A stretch of 50,481 nucleotides of DNA from an uncultured Oscillospiraceae bacterium (GTDB taxonomy: Bacteria > Bacillota > Clostridia > Oscillospirales > Oscillospiraceae): assembly GCA_946546815.1 (NCBI GenBank), contig CAMNOL010000004.1:1-50481 (forward strand), written 5' to 3'. Positions 26,315 to 34,650 of this stretch are shown here, piece after piece. Position 1 is the first letter of the stretch, and the number at the start of each line of letters is the position of its first letter. The notes below the pieces were generated by a model. It had not been told where the DNA came from, searched no databases, and saw only the letters and a program-made list of their open reading frames with translations. Both the position numbers and the translations under genes were made by a program.

Positions 26315-28033
26315 TTAGTCCAGCAGGAAGTTGGTGACCGGGCTGCCGCCGCTGACCATGGGATGTACCATCTCGTCCATGTCCAGCATGGCGTCAATGA
26401 CCGCTGCGTGGCCGGATTCCAGGGCTTCCTTAAAAGCGGCTTCAAACTCTGCCACATTGGTGACCCGATAGCCCTTGATGCCGTAGGCCTCTGCCAGCTT
26501 GACGAAGTCAGGACCCCGGTCCAGGGTGGTCTGGCTGTAACGCTCGCCGTAAATCAGGGTCTGCCACTGGCGGACCATGCCCAGCGTGTGGTTGTCGAAG
26601 ATGATGGTGATGACCGGGATGTCATAGTGCTGAACCGTGGCCATTTCGTGGCAGTTCATGCGGAAGCAGCCGTCGCCGGTGCAGTGGACCACCACCTGGT
26701 CGGGGTTGCCCAGCTTGGCGCCGAAGGCCGCGCCGTAGCCGAAGCCCATGGTGCCGAAGCCGCCGGAGGTCAGCAGCTGGCCGGGACGGTTGAAGTGGAA
26801 GTACTGGCAGGACCACATTTGATGCTGGCCCACGTCCGTGGCGATGATGGCGTTGCCGCCGGTCAGACGGGAGACGGTGTGCAGGATCTCGTGGGGCAGC
26901 AGCTTGGTGTCGCTGTGCTCCAGCGGGGGTTCCTTCAGGGAGAGAATCGCCTTGCGCCAGGGGGAGAAGTCGTACTCCTGCAGCATAATGCGCTCGTTCA
27001 GCAGCTCCAGCACCCGGCGGGCGTCGCCGATGATGTGGTGGCTGGTGATGACGTTCTTGTCGATCTCGGCCCGGTCAATATCGATGTGGACCACACAGGC
27101 GTTGGGGGCGAAGGTGTTGACGTCGCAGGTGACGCGGTCAGAGAAGCGGCAGCCGATGGCGATGAGCATATCGCAGTCGTGGCTGGCCACATTGGAGGCG
27201 TGGCTGCCGTGCATACCGATCATGCCGGTAAACAGCGGGTGGTCGCCGGGACACGCGCCGCCGCCCATGACGGTGGAGGCCACCGGGGCGCCCAGCTTCT
27301 CGATGAACTTGCGGAACTCCGGCACCGCGCCTCTGCTGCGGATGACGCCGCCGCCCACCAGAACCAGGGGACGCTTGCAGTCGTTGAGCAGATCCACCAG
27401 AACGTTCACGTCCTCGTGATCCGGTTCCACAGGCTTCAGGTCGTGGCTGTCCCGGGCGATCAGGCGGCTCAGCTTGCCGTGGCGGTGGTGCTCGCTCAGG
27501 GGCAGGGGCTGGTACTCGATCATCTCATAGGTGACATTCTTCAGAATGTCGATGAGCACCGGGCCGGGGCGGCCGCTGCGGGCGATGGCGAAGGCCTCCC
27601 GCATGATGTCGGGCAGATCCTTGCCGCTGCGGACCAAGTAATTGCATTTGGTGATGGGCATGGTGATACCGGTGATGTCCACCTCCTGGAAGGAGTCCTT
27701 GCCGATGAGGCTCTCGCCCACGTTGACGGTGATAAACACCACAGGGGAGGAGTCCATATAGGCAGTGGCAATGCCGGTGACCAGGTTGGTTGCTCCGGGG
27801 CCGGAGGTAGCAAAGCACACGCCGACCTTGCCGGTGCTGCGGGCGTAGCCGTCTGCGGCGTGGGAAGCGCCCTGCTCATGAGAGGTCAGGATATGACGAA
27901 TCTTTCTGTTGTAGCCGTGAAGCTCGAATTCGTCATAAATCTCCAGAATTGTGCCGCCGGGATAGCCGAAAACAGTATCGACGCCCTGTTCCAGCAGACA
28001 TTCCATGACGACCTGAGATGCTTTCATTTTCAT
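26315..28033 (-). CDS. ilvB: Acetolactate synthase large (catalytic) subunit
   Basis: This ThDP/FAD-dependent enzyme condenses pyruvate to acetolactate (or with 2-oxobutyrate). It has 572 residues. The N-terminal Pyr domain has GYPGG and HEQGASHAADGYAR with the catalytic Glu of ThDP enzymes (about residue 50). The FAD-binding middle domain contains LVLVGGGV. The C-terminal PP domain has the metal motif CTGDGCFRMNCHEMATVQHYDIPVITIIFDN, split here as GDG...N near residue 440. GGAGG lies 10 nt before ATG 28033. It is the first gene of the ilv cluster and follows a T-box leader. Confidence 0.97.
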   Translation of the reverse strand: MKMKASQVVMECLLEQGVDTVFGYPGGTILEIYDEFELHGYNRKIRHILTSHEQGASHAADGYARSTGKVGVCFATSGPGATNLVTGIATAYMDSSPVVFITVNVGESLIGKDSFQEVDITGITMPITKCNYLVRSGKDLPDIMREAFAIARSGRPGPVLIDILKNVTYEMIEYQPLPLSEHHRHGKLSRLIARDSHDLKPVEPDHEDVNVLVDLLNDCKRPLVLVGGGVIRSRGAVPEFRKFIEKLGAPVASTVMGGGACPGDHPLFTGMIGMHGSHASNVASHDCDMLIAIGCRFSDRVTCDVNTFAPNACVVHIDIDRAEIDKNVITSHHIIGDARRVLELLNERIMLQEYDFSPWRKAILSLKEPPLEHSDTKLLPHEILHTVSRLTGGNAIIATDVGQHQMWSCQYFHFNRPGQLLTSGGFGTMGFGYGAAFGAKLGNPDQVVVHCTGDGCFRMNCHEMATVQHYDIPVITIIFDNHTLGMVRQWQTLIYGERYSQTTLDRGPDFVKLAEAYGIKGYRVTNVAEFEAAFKEALESGHAAVIDAMLDMDEMVHPMVSGGSPVTNFLLD

Positions 28034-28125
28034 CTACGGGATACCTCCAAACTGACGTTATGTAAATACTGATCGAAATTTTTGCGGTTTGAGTGGGAAA
28101 TTCAGATGCGTTTCAGGGCAGAGTC

Positions 28126-28386
28126 AAAAAAACGCCCCGTCCCGTCATAGGACGAAGCGAACACTCCGTGGTACCACCTATATTCATGAAACTGCACACC
28201 TTTGCACTTCCATGCACTCTTCCCCGATAACGAAGGGCAGCTCGTCTCCCCTTACTGGGCCGTTGCCGTTCAAAGGAGCCGCTCACAGGGGACGCTCAGA
28301 CAGGACCGCGTAGGCGCTTTCAGCAGCTGCGCCCTCTCTGGACCGCGGTGCGGGTCTGACTTTCCTGATCATTGCGTTTCGCGTTA
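28126..28386 (-). ncRNA. T-box riboswitch upstream of ilvB, specifier GUC (valine)
   Basis: On the minus strand the leader shows the Stem I apical motif (CAGAGAGGGCGC then GCTGAAAGCGCC), the specifier region GAGC-GTC-CCCTGT-GAGC (28297-28281) with GTC at 28293-28291, the T-box AGGTGGTACCACGG (28179-28166) and a terminator (stem 28159-28133, then T7 at 28132-28126). The specifier position follows from alignment with the glycine and proline T-boxes in this window. GUC codes valine, the product of the pathway. The UGGU bulge would pair with a tRNA whose discriminator is A, as in typical tRNA-Val. Confidence 0.88.
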
Positions 28387-28392
28387 TCAAAT

Positions 28393-28421
28393 ATCTTAGC
28401 AGTGCACCCCACTTTTGTCAA
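28393..28421 (-). promoter_or_regulatory. Sigma-A promoter of the ilv operon
   Basis: On the minus strand a consensus TTGACA (28421-28416) and TAAGAT (28398-28393) are separated by 17 nt. It sits right at the 5' end of the T-box. Confidence 0.85.
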
Positions 28422-28579
28422 GACTTACATCGGCAAATAACAGGGGATTTCCTCCGCTTTTTTTGAGAAAATGACCGGATAGTCATAACAAGTTGACAAA
28501 ATTGAGAACAAAAGTTGACAAAATGTTCGCCACTGGAAGTACACCCCCGCCGATGGCGGAGGAGCAGATTTCCTGCGAC

Positions 28580-28607
28580 TTGCGCTTTGCCGGGTTTGTG
28601 GTATAAT
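28580..28607 (+). promoter_or_regulatory. Sigma-A promoter of the ATP-grasp gene
   Basis: TTGCGC and consensus TATAAT (28602-28607) have a 16-nt spacer. The 5' UTR is about 50 nt. Confidence 0.75.
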
Positions 28608-28662
28608 ACAGGCTGTCCAATCATTGGAGAGAATACGTTCAGCCCGACAGGAGGGACTGTTT

Positions 28663-29886
28663 ATGGAAAAGATCATGATAATCGGCGCGGGAGAATTTCA
28701 GCTGCCGCTGGTGCAGAAGGCTGCAGAGACTTATGAGGTGGTGCTGGTGGCGCCGGTGATCAGTGCGGAATTTGAACCGTACATTACGAAGAGGCTGCTG
28801 ATTGACGTGCGGAAGAAGGAAGAGATCCTGGAATTTGCCCGTCAGGAGCACATTTGCGGCGTTATCACGGACCAGACAGATATTGCGGTGCGGGCGGTGG
28901 CCTATGTGGCGGAGAAACTTGGCCTGCCCGGCATCGGCTATGAAACCGGTTGCCTGTTCACGGACAAGAGCCTGATGCGCCGGAAGCTGGAGGAGCTGGG
29001 GCTGCCGCTGCTGCCCAACCGGACGGTGTTTTCCATTGAGGAAGCCGTCGATTACTACCGGGAGCTGGGCGGCGACGTGATCATCAAGCCCCTGGACACC
29101 CAGGGCAGCCGCGGCGTGCAGGCGGTGCGCAATGAGGCGGAGCTGCGGGAGAAATATCCGGAGGCGGAGCGCTGGTCCTCCAACGGGGGCGTCATTGTGG
29201 AGCGTTTGGCCAAGGGCCGGGAGTTCGTAGTGGAGGGCATTTCCGTCAACCACCAGTTCAAAAACCTGATCTGCGGCGACACCCTGTATTTTGACATTCC
29301 CGATGCCTATGCCGCAAAAAGCCGCATTTTCCCCACCACTGCAGACGAGGAGCTGGAGCGGAAGGTGTGCGAGCTGAACCGGAAGATCATCACCGGCTTC
29401 GGCCTGAAGCAGGGCATTTCCCACAGCGAATTCATCATGGATGGGGACGAGGTGTACCTGATGGAAACTGCGGCCAGAGGCGGCGGTGTGTTCATCTCCT
29501 CTGACCTCATCAGCCTGTCCACCGGGCTGCACACAGAGGAATTCCTGCTGGACATCGCCACAGGCAAGCGCACCACCATGCCGGAGCTGCTGCCTCAGCA
29601 GTGCTATTGCGGCTACATGGCGTTTTATGTGCCGGTGGGCACTGTAACCGCCATTGACGGACTGGAAGAGGTCAAGGCGCTGGAATATGTACACAGAAAC
29701 CAGCTGGATGACCTGTTTGTGGGCAAAATCACCAGTGCCGCCCACACCGACAAGACCAGCCGCCTGGCCATCATCGTCTCCGGCGCCACCCGGGAGGAGC
29801 TGGATCAGCGCATGGAGCACATCAGACAGACCCTCCAGGTAAAGGTGGAAACGCCGGAGGGAGTCAAAGGCCTGATCTGGGCGTAA
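28663..29886 (+). CDS. ATP-grasp domain carboxylate-amine ligase-like protein
   Basis: The 407-residue cytoplasmic protein has a PurK/CarB-like layout: an N-terminal Rossmann-like domain (MIIGAGEFQLPLVQKA), a central ATP-grasp domain (about 100-300) with VIIKPLDTQGSRGVQAV as the glycine-rich ATP loop, and EFIMDGDEVYLMETAARGGG as the magnesium-binding Glu..Glu/Asn region. A C-terminal RimK/PurK-like domain follows (about 305-407). These enzymes join a carboxylate to an amine or thiol through an acyl-phosphate. The substrate is unknown, and no dedicated pathway genes flank it. AGGAGG lies 8 nt upstream of ATG 28663. It is monocistronic behind its own promoter. Confidence 0.85.
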   Translation: MEKIMIIGAGEFQLPLVQKAAETYEVVLVAPVISAEFEPYITKRLLIDVRKKEEILEFARQEHICGVITDQTDIAVRAVAYVAEKLGLPGIGYETGCLFTDKSLMRRKLEELGLPLLPNRTVFSIEEAVDYYRELGGDVIIKPLDTQGSRGVQAVRNEAELREKYPEAERWSSNGGVIVERLAKGREFVVEGISVNHQFKNLICGDTLYFDIPDAYAAKSRIFPTTADEELERKVCELNRKIITGFGLKQGISHSEFIMDGDEVYLMETAARGGGVFISSDLISLSTGLHTEEFLLDIATGKRTTMPELLPQQCYCGYMAFYVPVGTVTAIDGLEEVKALEYVHRNQLDDLFVGKITSAAHTDKTSRLAIIVSGATREELDQRMEHIRQTLQVKVETPEGVKGLIWA

Positions 29887-29889
29887 TTT

Positions 29890-29990
29890 CTTCCTTTTCT
29901 TGTGAGAAAAGGAAAGGAAAAGAACTTCAAGGGTTTCACCTGCCGGCGGGGTGGTCCGAAGCAAAACGGACGAACTGCGCTGCCCGCCGG
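29890..29990 (+). other. Structured intergenic element after the ATP-grasp gene
   Basis: An inverted repeat (TTCCTTTTCT / AGAAAAGGAA, 29890-29912) is followed by a second hairpin with outer stem CCGGCGGG (29943-29950) / CCCGCCGG (29983-29990) and inner stem GTCCG (29954-29958) / CGGAC (29967-29971). Neither has a plus-strand T-run. It may be an mRNA 3' element or an intergenic repeat; only one copy was found here. Confidence 0.4.
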
Positions 29991-30044
29991 GGAAATAATC
30001 GTGCAGAAGCACAGGGCGCTGAGAAAAAGCACTTTGTTCATAAG

Positions 30045-30088
30045 GAAACCGCACCATGGGAAAATGATCTTCCATGGTGCGGTTTTGC
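30045..30088. terminator. Hairpin between convergent ATP-grasp and dusB genes
   Basis: AAACCGCACCATGG (30046-30059) pairs with CCATGGTGCGGTTT (30072-30085), a 14-bp stem with a short T-run on both sides. It probably ends both transcripts. Confidence 0.65.
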
Positions 30089-30090
30089 AT

Positions 30091-31059
30091 TTATTTCAGC
30101 TCTTCCTGAATCCCTCTGGTGATGCGGTACACATCCTCCATAAAGGTGATGTGGCTGATCTGCTGCTTCCAGTAGCCGGAGTGAGGGACGCCCCGGAGGT
30201 ACCAGGCGTACTGCTTTCGGGCCTCCAGACAGGCGATTTTTTCGCCCTTTTGCGCCTTTGCCAGCTCGATCTGGCGCAGAGCGACTTCCATGCGCTCCTT
30301 CAGCGGGGGCAGCGGAGGAACTTCCTCCCCCTTCAGGGCGGCAAGTCCCCGCTGGAACAGCCACGGGTTGCCGAAGGCGCCCCGGCCGATCATAACGGCG
30401 TCTGCTCCGGTGTAGCGGAGGATGTGGGGGACGTCCTCCGGCTCAAATACGTCGCCGTTGGCGATGACGGGGACGGAAACCGCCTGCTTCACCGCGCGGA
30501 TGATGTCCCAATCCGCCCGGCCGGCGTACATCTGCGTTTTGGTGCGGGCGTGAATGGCGATAGCGGCGGCGCCGGCGCTTTCCAGCGCCTGGGAAAACTC
30601 CACTGCGTTGACACTGCCCTTGTCCCAGCCCTTTCGGGTTTTGACGGTGACGGGCACCCCGGCCCCCCGGCGGACGGCCTCCACGATTTTCATGGCCTTG
30701 TCCGGGTCTTTCATCAGCGCGGAGCCGTCGCCGTTGTTGGCCACTTTGGGCACCGGGCACCCCATGTTGATGTCGATCACATCCGGGCGGGCAAGATCCA
30801 TGACCTTAGCCGCCGCCTGCTCCATGCAGTCCGCGTCGCTGCCGAACAGCTGTACCGCAGCGGGGTGTTCCTCCTCACCCAGCTCCATAATCCGCAGGGT
30901 CTTTTTGTCCTGAAAACACAGGGCTTTGGCGGAGATCATTTCGGTGATGGTGTAGCCTGCTCCAAGCTCTCGGCAGATGGTGCGGAAGGCCAGATCCGTG
31001 ACCCCGGCCATGGGGGCGAGAATCAGCGGGTTGGGCAGGGTGATGGAACCAATTTCCAA
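30091..31059 (-). CDS. dusB: tRNA-dihydrouridine synthase (DusB family)
   Basis: This FMN enzyme reduces uridines in tRNA D-loops. The 322-residue TIM barrel shows LAPMAGVTDLAFR, DINMGCPVPKVANNGDGSALM with the catalytic Cys of the MGCP motif, IHARTKTQMYAG and ANGDVFEPEDV with the FMN phosphate-binding GRGAFGNPWLF. It starts with TTG at 31059, 7 nt after AGGAGG; no ATG lies nearby in frame, so the rare start is well supported. It lies 22 nt after a small membrane protein gene, in an operon with comF. Confidence 0.94.
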   Translation of the reverse strand: MEIGSITLPNPLILAPMAGVTDLAFRTICRELGAGYTITEMISAKALCFQDKKTLRIMELGEEEHPAAVQLFGSDADCMEQAAAKVMDLARPDVIDINMGCPVPKVANNGDGSALMKDPDKAMKIVEAVRRGAGVPVTVKTRKGWDKGSVNAVEFSQALESAGAAAIAIHARTKTQMYAGRADWDIIRAVKQAVSVPVIANGDVFEPEDVPHILRYTGADAVMIGRGAFGNPWLFQRGLAALKGEEVPPLPPLKERMEVALRQIELAKAQKGEKIACLEARKQYAWYLRGVPHSGYWKQQISHITFMEDVYRITRGIQEELK

Positions 31060-31081
31060 AGGAATTCCTCCTGATCAGTGG

Positions 31082-31369
31082 TTATTCAAGGTGATCTGAG
31101 TCCGAATCTTCCGAGTCCGGCAGGGCAGGCGTGTCATCAGAATCCTCGTTCTCCTCATCGGAAGCCTGGTTTTGCTGATACAGGCTGTACAGGGCGGTGC
31201 CGACAAAGGCGGCGCCCACCAACACGAACAGGGCGGCGAAGACCGCCAGCAGGGGATCGGATAGACTGTCCCGCATGGACCACGCCAGATACATCAGATA
31301 GCCGCCGGCGAGGATGCGGACGGTGGCTCTTGCCCGGGGATTGGCCGGGCGTTTGTTGTTTTTGAACAT
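31082..31369 (-). CDS. Small membrane protein of unknown function
   Basis: The 95-residue protein begins with a basic stretch (FKNNKRPANPRARA), then two predicted transmembrane helices (about 18-35 and 40-62) and an acidic C-terminus rich in Asp, Glu and Ser (about 70-95). I do not recognise a family. It sits between comF and dusB with gaps of 42 and 22 nt, so it is co-transcribed. The start at 31369 has AGAGGG upstream; the longer frame to 31405 lacks a ribosome-binding site. Confidence 0.75.
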   Translation of the reverse strand: MFKNNKRPANPRARATVRILAGGYLMYLAWSMRDSLSDPLLAVFAALFVLVGAAFVGTALYSLYQQNQASDEENEDSDDTPALPDSEDSDSDHLE

Positions 31370-31411
31370 GGAACGTCCCTCTTTCGGTGAGAAATCAAAA
31401 ATCAAAGGGGT

Positions 31412-32116
31412 CTACAGCTGGGCGCTCCGGGCCAGGGTCAGACAGCACAGCTCCCGTGCACCCCCATCCCGGAGCACCCGGCAGGCTTCCTCCAGGGTGG
31501 CGCCGGTGGTGATGATGTCGTCCATCAGCAGGATCCGCTTGCCCTTTACAGCGGCGCCGGGCTTCAGCCGGTAGGCGCCGCTCACATTTGCCCAGCGCAG
31601 ATCTGCACTGGCTGTGCCGGATTGGGCAGGGGTGTGCTTGCACTTGACCAGGGTGGACCGCAGGGGCAGACCGCTGAGGCGGGACACCGCCAGCGCCAGC
31701 CGGCGGGACTGGTCATATCCCCGTTTCAGATACCGGGGAAGGCTCAGCGGCGTCCAGGAGATGCAGTCAAAGCGCAGGCAGTCCGGGTCGTTGTTTTTCA
31801 GGCACTCCCACATCCACCGGCCGTAGATCCAGCTGTAATGCCAATGGGCGTTGAATTTGTAGCGGTGAAAGGATTCCCGGAGGTCTCCGGTGTAGTATAC
31901 CGCCGAAAGACAGCGGTCAAACCGCATACCGTTCTGCACGGCATTTTCGCCGGTCCACGGCATCCGGGCTGCACACGTCGGACACAGGGGGTCGTCGGAA
32001 TTCTCCAGCTCCTTCTGGCAGAGAATGCACCGGGGCGGCAGACAGAAGTCCATGATCCCTCTGCCCAGGCGCTTCCATTTGGAAATGGCAGGCCTGCAGG
32101 AGAATGAAGTGCCCAT
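31412..32116 (-). CDS. comF: ComF family protein (phosphoribosyltransferase-like)
   Basis: The 234-residue protein starts with a four-cysteine zinc ribbon (CLPPRCILC ... CPTC) and ends in a phosphoribosyltransferase domain with the PRPP-binding loop RILLMDDIITTGAT (about 190-203). ComF supports natural DNA uptake in competent bacteria, but homologues are common in species without known competence. It heads the operon comF - small membrane protein - dusB and diverges from spoIIE. Confidence 0.92.
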   Translation of the reverse strand: MGTSFSCRPAISKWKRLGRGIMDFCLPPRCILCQKELENSDDPLCPTCAARMPWTGENAVQNGMRFDRCLSAVYYTGDLRESFHRYKFNAHWHYSWIYGRWMWECLKNNDPDCLRFDCISWTPLSLPRYLKRGYDQSRRLALAVSRLSGLPLRSTLVKCKHTPAQSGTASADLRWANVSGAYRLKPGAAVKGKRILLMDDIITTGATLEEACRVLRDGGARELCCLTLARSAQL

Positions 32117-32151
32117 AAGCTCTGCCTCTTTCCTTCAGGATGCTACCAGAG

Positions 32152-32180
32152 ATTATACCTGACCGGCGTGAAAAAAGCAA
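32152..32180 (-). promoter_or_regulatory. Sigma-A promoter of the comF operon
   Basis: On the minus strand TTGCTT and consensus TATAAT (32157-32152) have a 17-nt spacer. Confidence 0.75.
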
Positions 32181-32284
32181 ATATAAATGACAGGATCACC
32201 CGGAATGGGGCGGCTATTTCCCGACAGATTCTGCTGATTGGCCCGATTATACTGAATTCAATACAATTCGGAAGGAATTTCGGT

Positions 32285-34597
32285 ATGGGTACAAAGGAAA
32301 CAAAAATAACAGGGGAAAAACCGAAAAAAACCGCCCCGCATCCCGCCCTTGGAATGGTGAAAAAGCACCGCAGACTGCTGCGGGGGCTGCTGTTCCGGTT
32401 TGGGCTGTCTGCCCTGCTGAGCAGAGGAGTGCTGCTGAGCGGTCATGCGCCCTTCGGACTGGGGTTCATCGCAGCCTCCGGCTCCGGGCTGGACGGAGTG
32501 GCGGCGCTGGCAGGTGGGCTGCTGGGCTACGGACTTGGCATGGACACCGGCAGTGCGCTGCGGTATGCAGCGGCGGCCATTCTCATTTACACGGTGGAAT
32601 TTTCCTGCTTTGACCTGCGCCTGTACAGACAGAAATGGTTCATGGCAGTGTGCAGCAGCGTGATCACGGCGGTCACCGGGTTTGTCTACCTCTCCGGCGC
32701 CGGATGGAACAGTGGCGCGGTGATCAGCTTTGGGTCAGAGGTCCTTTTGGTGGGGGTGTCCTGCCTGTTATTCAGGGAGCTGAAGATAGAAGAAGGGCAG
32801 ACGCCGGATCGTGCCGCGCTGCTGTTCTTTCTCTCGGCGGCGCTGGCTGGCATAGCGGGGATTCACCCGGGACTGGGCGGCGCAGCGGCGGCGCTGGCGG
32901 TTCTCATTGCGGCCCGGAGCGGAGCGGGCGCCGGGGCAGCAGTGGGCGGTATGGCGGGACTGGCTGTTGGGCTGACGGCGGGAGGAACCCCTTTGCTGGG
33001 GGTCGTGCTGGCGGCGGCGGGAGCGGCCACCGGAAGGCTGGCGGGACGGCATCGACTGGAATCGGTGCTGATGTTCGCGTGTAGCGGACTTCTTTGCACG
33101 CTTTGGGTCCACGGCGGAGCGCAGACGGCGGGGGAAATCGCAGCGGCGGCCATTGTCTGCTCTGCGATTCCGGAAACGCTGCTGCGCCGGGCGGACAGTT
33201 TGACCGGGCCGGGGGGACAGACTGCCCCGGCGGCGGGACCGGTGGAGCGCTCCTCTGCTGTGGAGCGGACCCGCTTCCGGCTGGAGGAGCAGGCGGCGGC
33301 GTTTCGCACCCTCTACGAGCGCATCAGTGAAAGCGTCCTCCGGGGGGAGCCCCAGGAGGACACTGCGGTGATTTTTGACCGGACCATGGACCGGGTGTGC
33401 ACGGGCTGCTTTTTCTATCCCGTGTGCTGGCAGCGGGATTATGCGGGGACCTGCAAATCCCTGACTCAGGTGCTGGAGGTGATGCTGGACAGCGGAAACG
33501 CGACGATGAAGGACTATCCGGAGCCGTTTCGCCGCAGATGCAACCGATTAGAGGAGTTTTTGAGGGTTTCCAACGAGGAACTGTACGGCTACTGGAACCG
33601 GCAGCGCTGCCGGTCCCGGCTGCAGAACAACCGTCTGGCGGTGTGCCGGCAGTACATACAGATGGCGGATTTGCTCAGCGATGCCGCCGCCGTCCTGGGA
33701 GAGGAGGTGGAAGAGGAACCGGCCGGTGCGGCGGCGGCGGCCCGGGCGGCTGCAACGCTGGGGATTGAAGCCCGGTGCAGCCTTCAGGTGGATGAGCGGG
33801 GGCGCCGGACGCTGGAGCTGCGGGGCAAGGGACTCTCCGCCCTGAACGGAGAGCAGGGAATTAAGCTGATATCCGGAGCACTGGGGGTGCGGATGGAGCC
33901 CACTGATGCCTTCCGGGTGCGAAAGGGCCAGCAGCTGGTTTTCCACCAGTGTCCGCCCCTCAGCGCCACAGTGGCGGTGTCCTCCAGGCGAAAACAGGAG
34001 GGACAGGCCAACGGAGACAACGGCCTATGGTTCCGGGACAACGAGGGAATCCTGTGGGTGGCGCTGTGCGACGGAATGGGAAGCGGCACCGATGCGGCTC
34101 GGGACAGCAGGCTGCTCACCACCTTATTAAAGGATTTTCTCCACGCGGGAGTGCCGCCCGCCGCTGCGCTGGCTACGCTGACCGGTGCGCTGAGCCTCCG
34201 GGGGGAGGTGAGCGGCGGCTTTACCACGGTAGACCTGCTGCGGCTGGACCTGTTCTCTGGCAGCACAGAACTGTTTAAATTGGGTGGCGCCCCCACTTAT
34301 CTGCGCAGGGGAGGCCTGGTGAGCCGAATCACCGGCTCTGCCCTCCCTGCGGGACTGGAAACGGATCGGGAGAGCCAGCCGGAGGTCACCCGGTTCCGAC
34401 TTTCTGCGGAGGATTTTGTGCTGATGGTCACCGACGGCATCACCGACGGAACCGGGGATGAGTGGCTGAAAGCCATGCTGTCCCATTACCAGGGAGAAAG
34501 TCCCAGAGAACTGGCTCAGGCGGTGCTGTCCAGCCCCGGCGCCGGCCGGGAGGATGACCGTACTGTGGTGGCGGTGCGCCTGTCCAAGCGCGTATAA
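32285..34597 (+). CDS. spoIIE: Stage II sporulation protein E (membrane PP2C phosphatase)
   Basis: SpoIIE dephosphorylates SpoIIAA to release sigma-F in the forespore and takes part in polar division. The 770-residue protein has an N-terminal region with about ten hydrophobic helices (about 30-310), a central region (about 320-560) with several Cys residues, and a C-terminal PP2C/SpoIIE phosphatase domain (about 565-770). Metal-binding motifs are ALCDGMGSGTDAARDS (about 590-605), GGFTTVDLL, GGAPTYLRR and VLMVTDGITDG. ATG 32285 is preceded by AAGGA at 8 nt; the open frame extends upstream to 32168 into the promoter region. The TATACT at 32248-32253 lacks a good -35, as would fit an activated promoter. 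The gene marks the organism as a spore former or close relative. Confidence 0.94.
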   Translation: MGTKETKITGEKPKKTAPHPALGMVKKHRRLLRGLLFRFGLSALLSRGVLLSGHAPFGLGFIAASGSGLDGVAALAGGLLGYGLGMDTGSALRYAAAAILIYTVEFSCFDLRLYRQKWFMAVCSSVITAVTGFVYLSGAGWNSGAVISFGSEVLLVGVSCLLFRELKIEEGQTPDRAALLFFLSAALAGIAGIHPGLGGAAAALAVLIAARSGAGAGAAVGGMAGLAVGLTAGGTPLLGVVLAAAGAATGRLAGRHRLESVLMFACSGLLCTLWVHGGAQTAGEIAAAAIVCSAIPETLLRRADSLTGPGGQTAPAAGPVERSSAVERTRFRLEEQAAAFRTLYERISESVLRGEPQEDTAVIFDRTMDRVCTGCFFYPVCWQRDYAGTCKSLTQVLEVMLDSGNATMKDYPEPFRRRCNRLEEFLRVSNEELYGYWNRQRCRSRLQNNRLAVCRQYIQMADLLSDAAAVLGEEVEEEPAGAAAAARAAATLGIEARCSLQVDERGRRTLELRGKGLSALNGEQGIKLISGALGVRMEPTDAFRVRKGQQLVFHQCPPLSATVAVSSRRKQEGQANGDNGLWFRDNEGILWVALCDGMGSGTDAARDSRLLTTLLKDFLHAGVPPAAALATLTGALSLRGEVSGGFTTVDLLRLDLFSGSTELFKLGGAPTYLRRGGLVSRITGSALPAGLETDRESQPEVTRFRLSAEDFVLMVTDGITDGTGDEWLKAMLSHYQGESPRELAQAVLSSPGAGREDDRTVVAVRLSKRV

Positions 34598-34650
34598 AAG
34601 GGAAAAAGCCGGGCAAACTGTGTGTGGAAAATAATGGGACGGAAGAGCTT

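Noticed and set aside
25793-28072. Long plus-strand open frame opposite ilvN and ilvB
   Set aside because: It spans two real minus-strand genes and has shadow-type composition.
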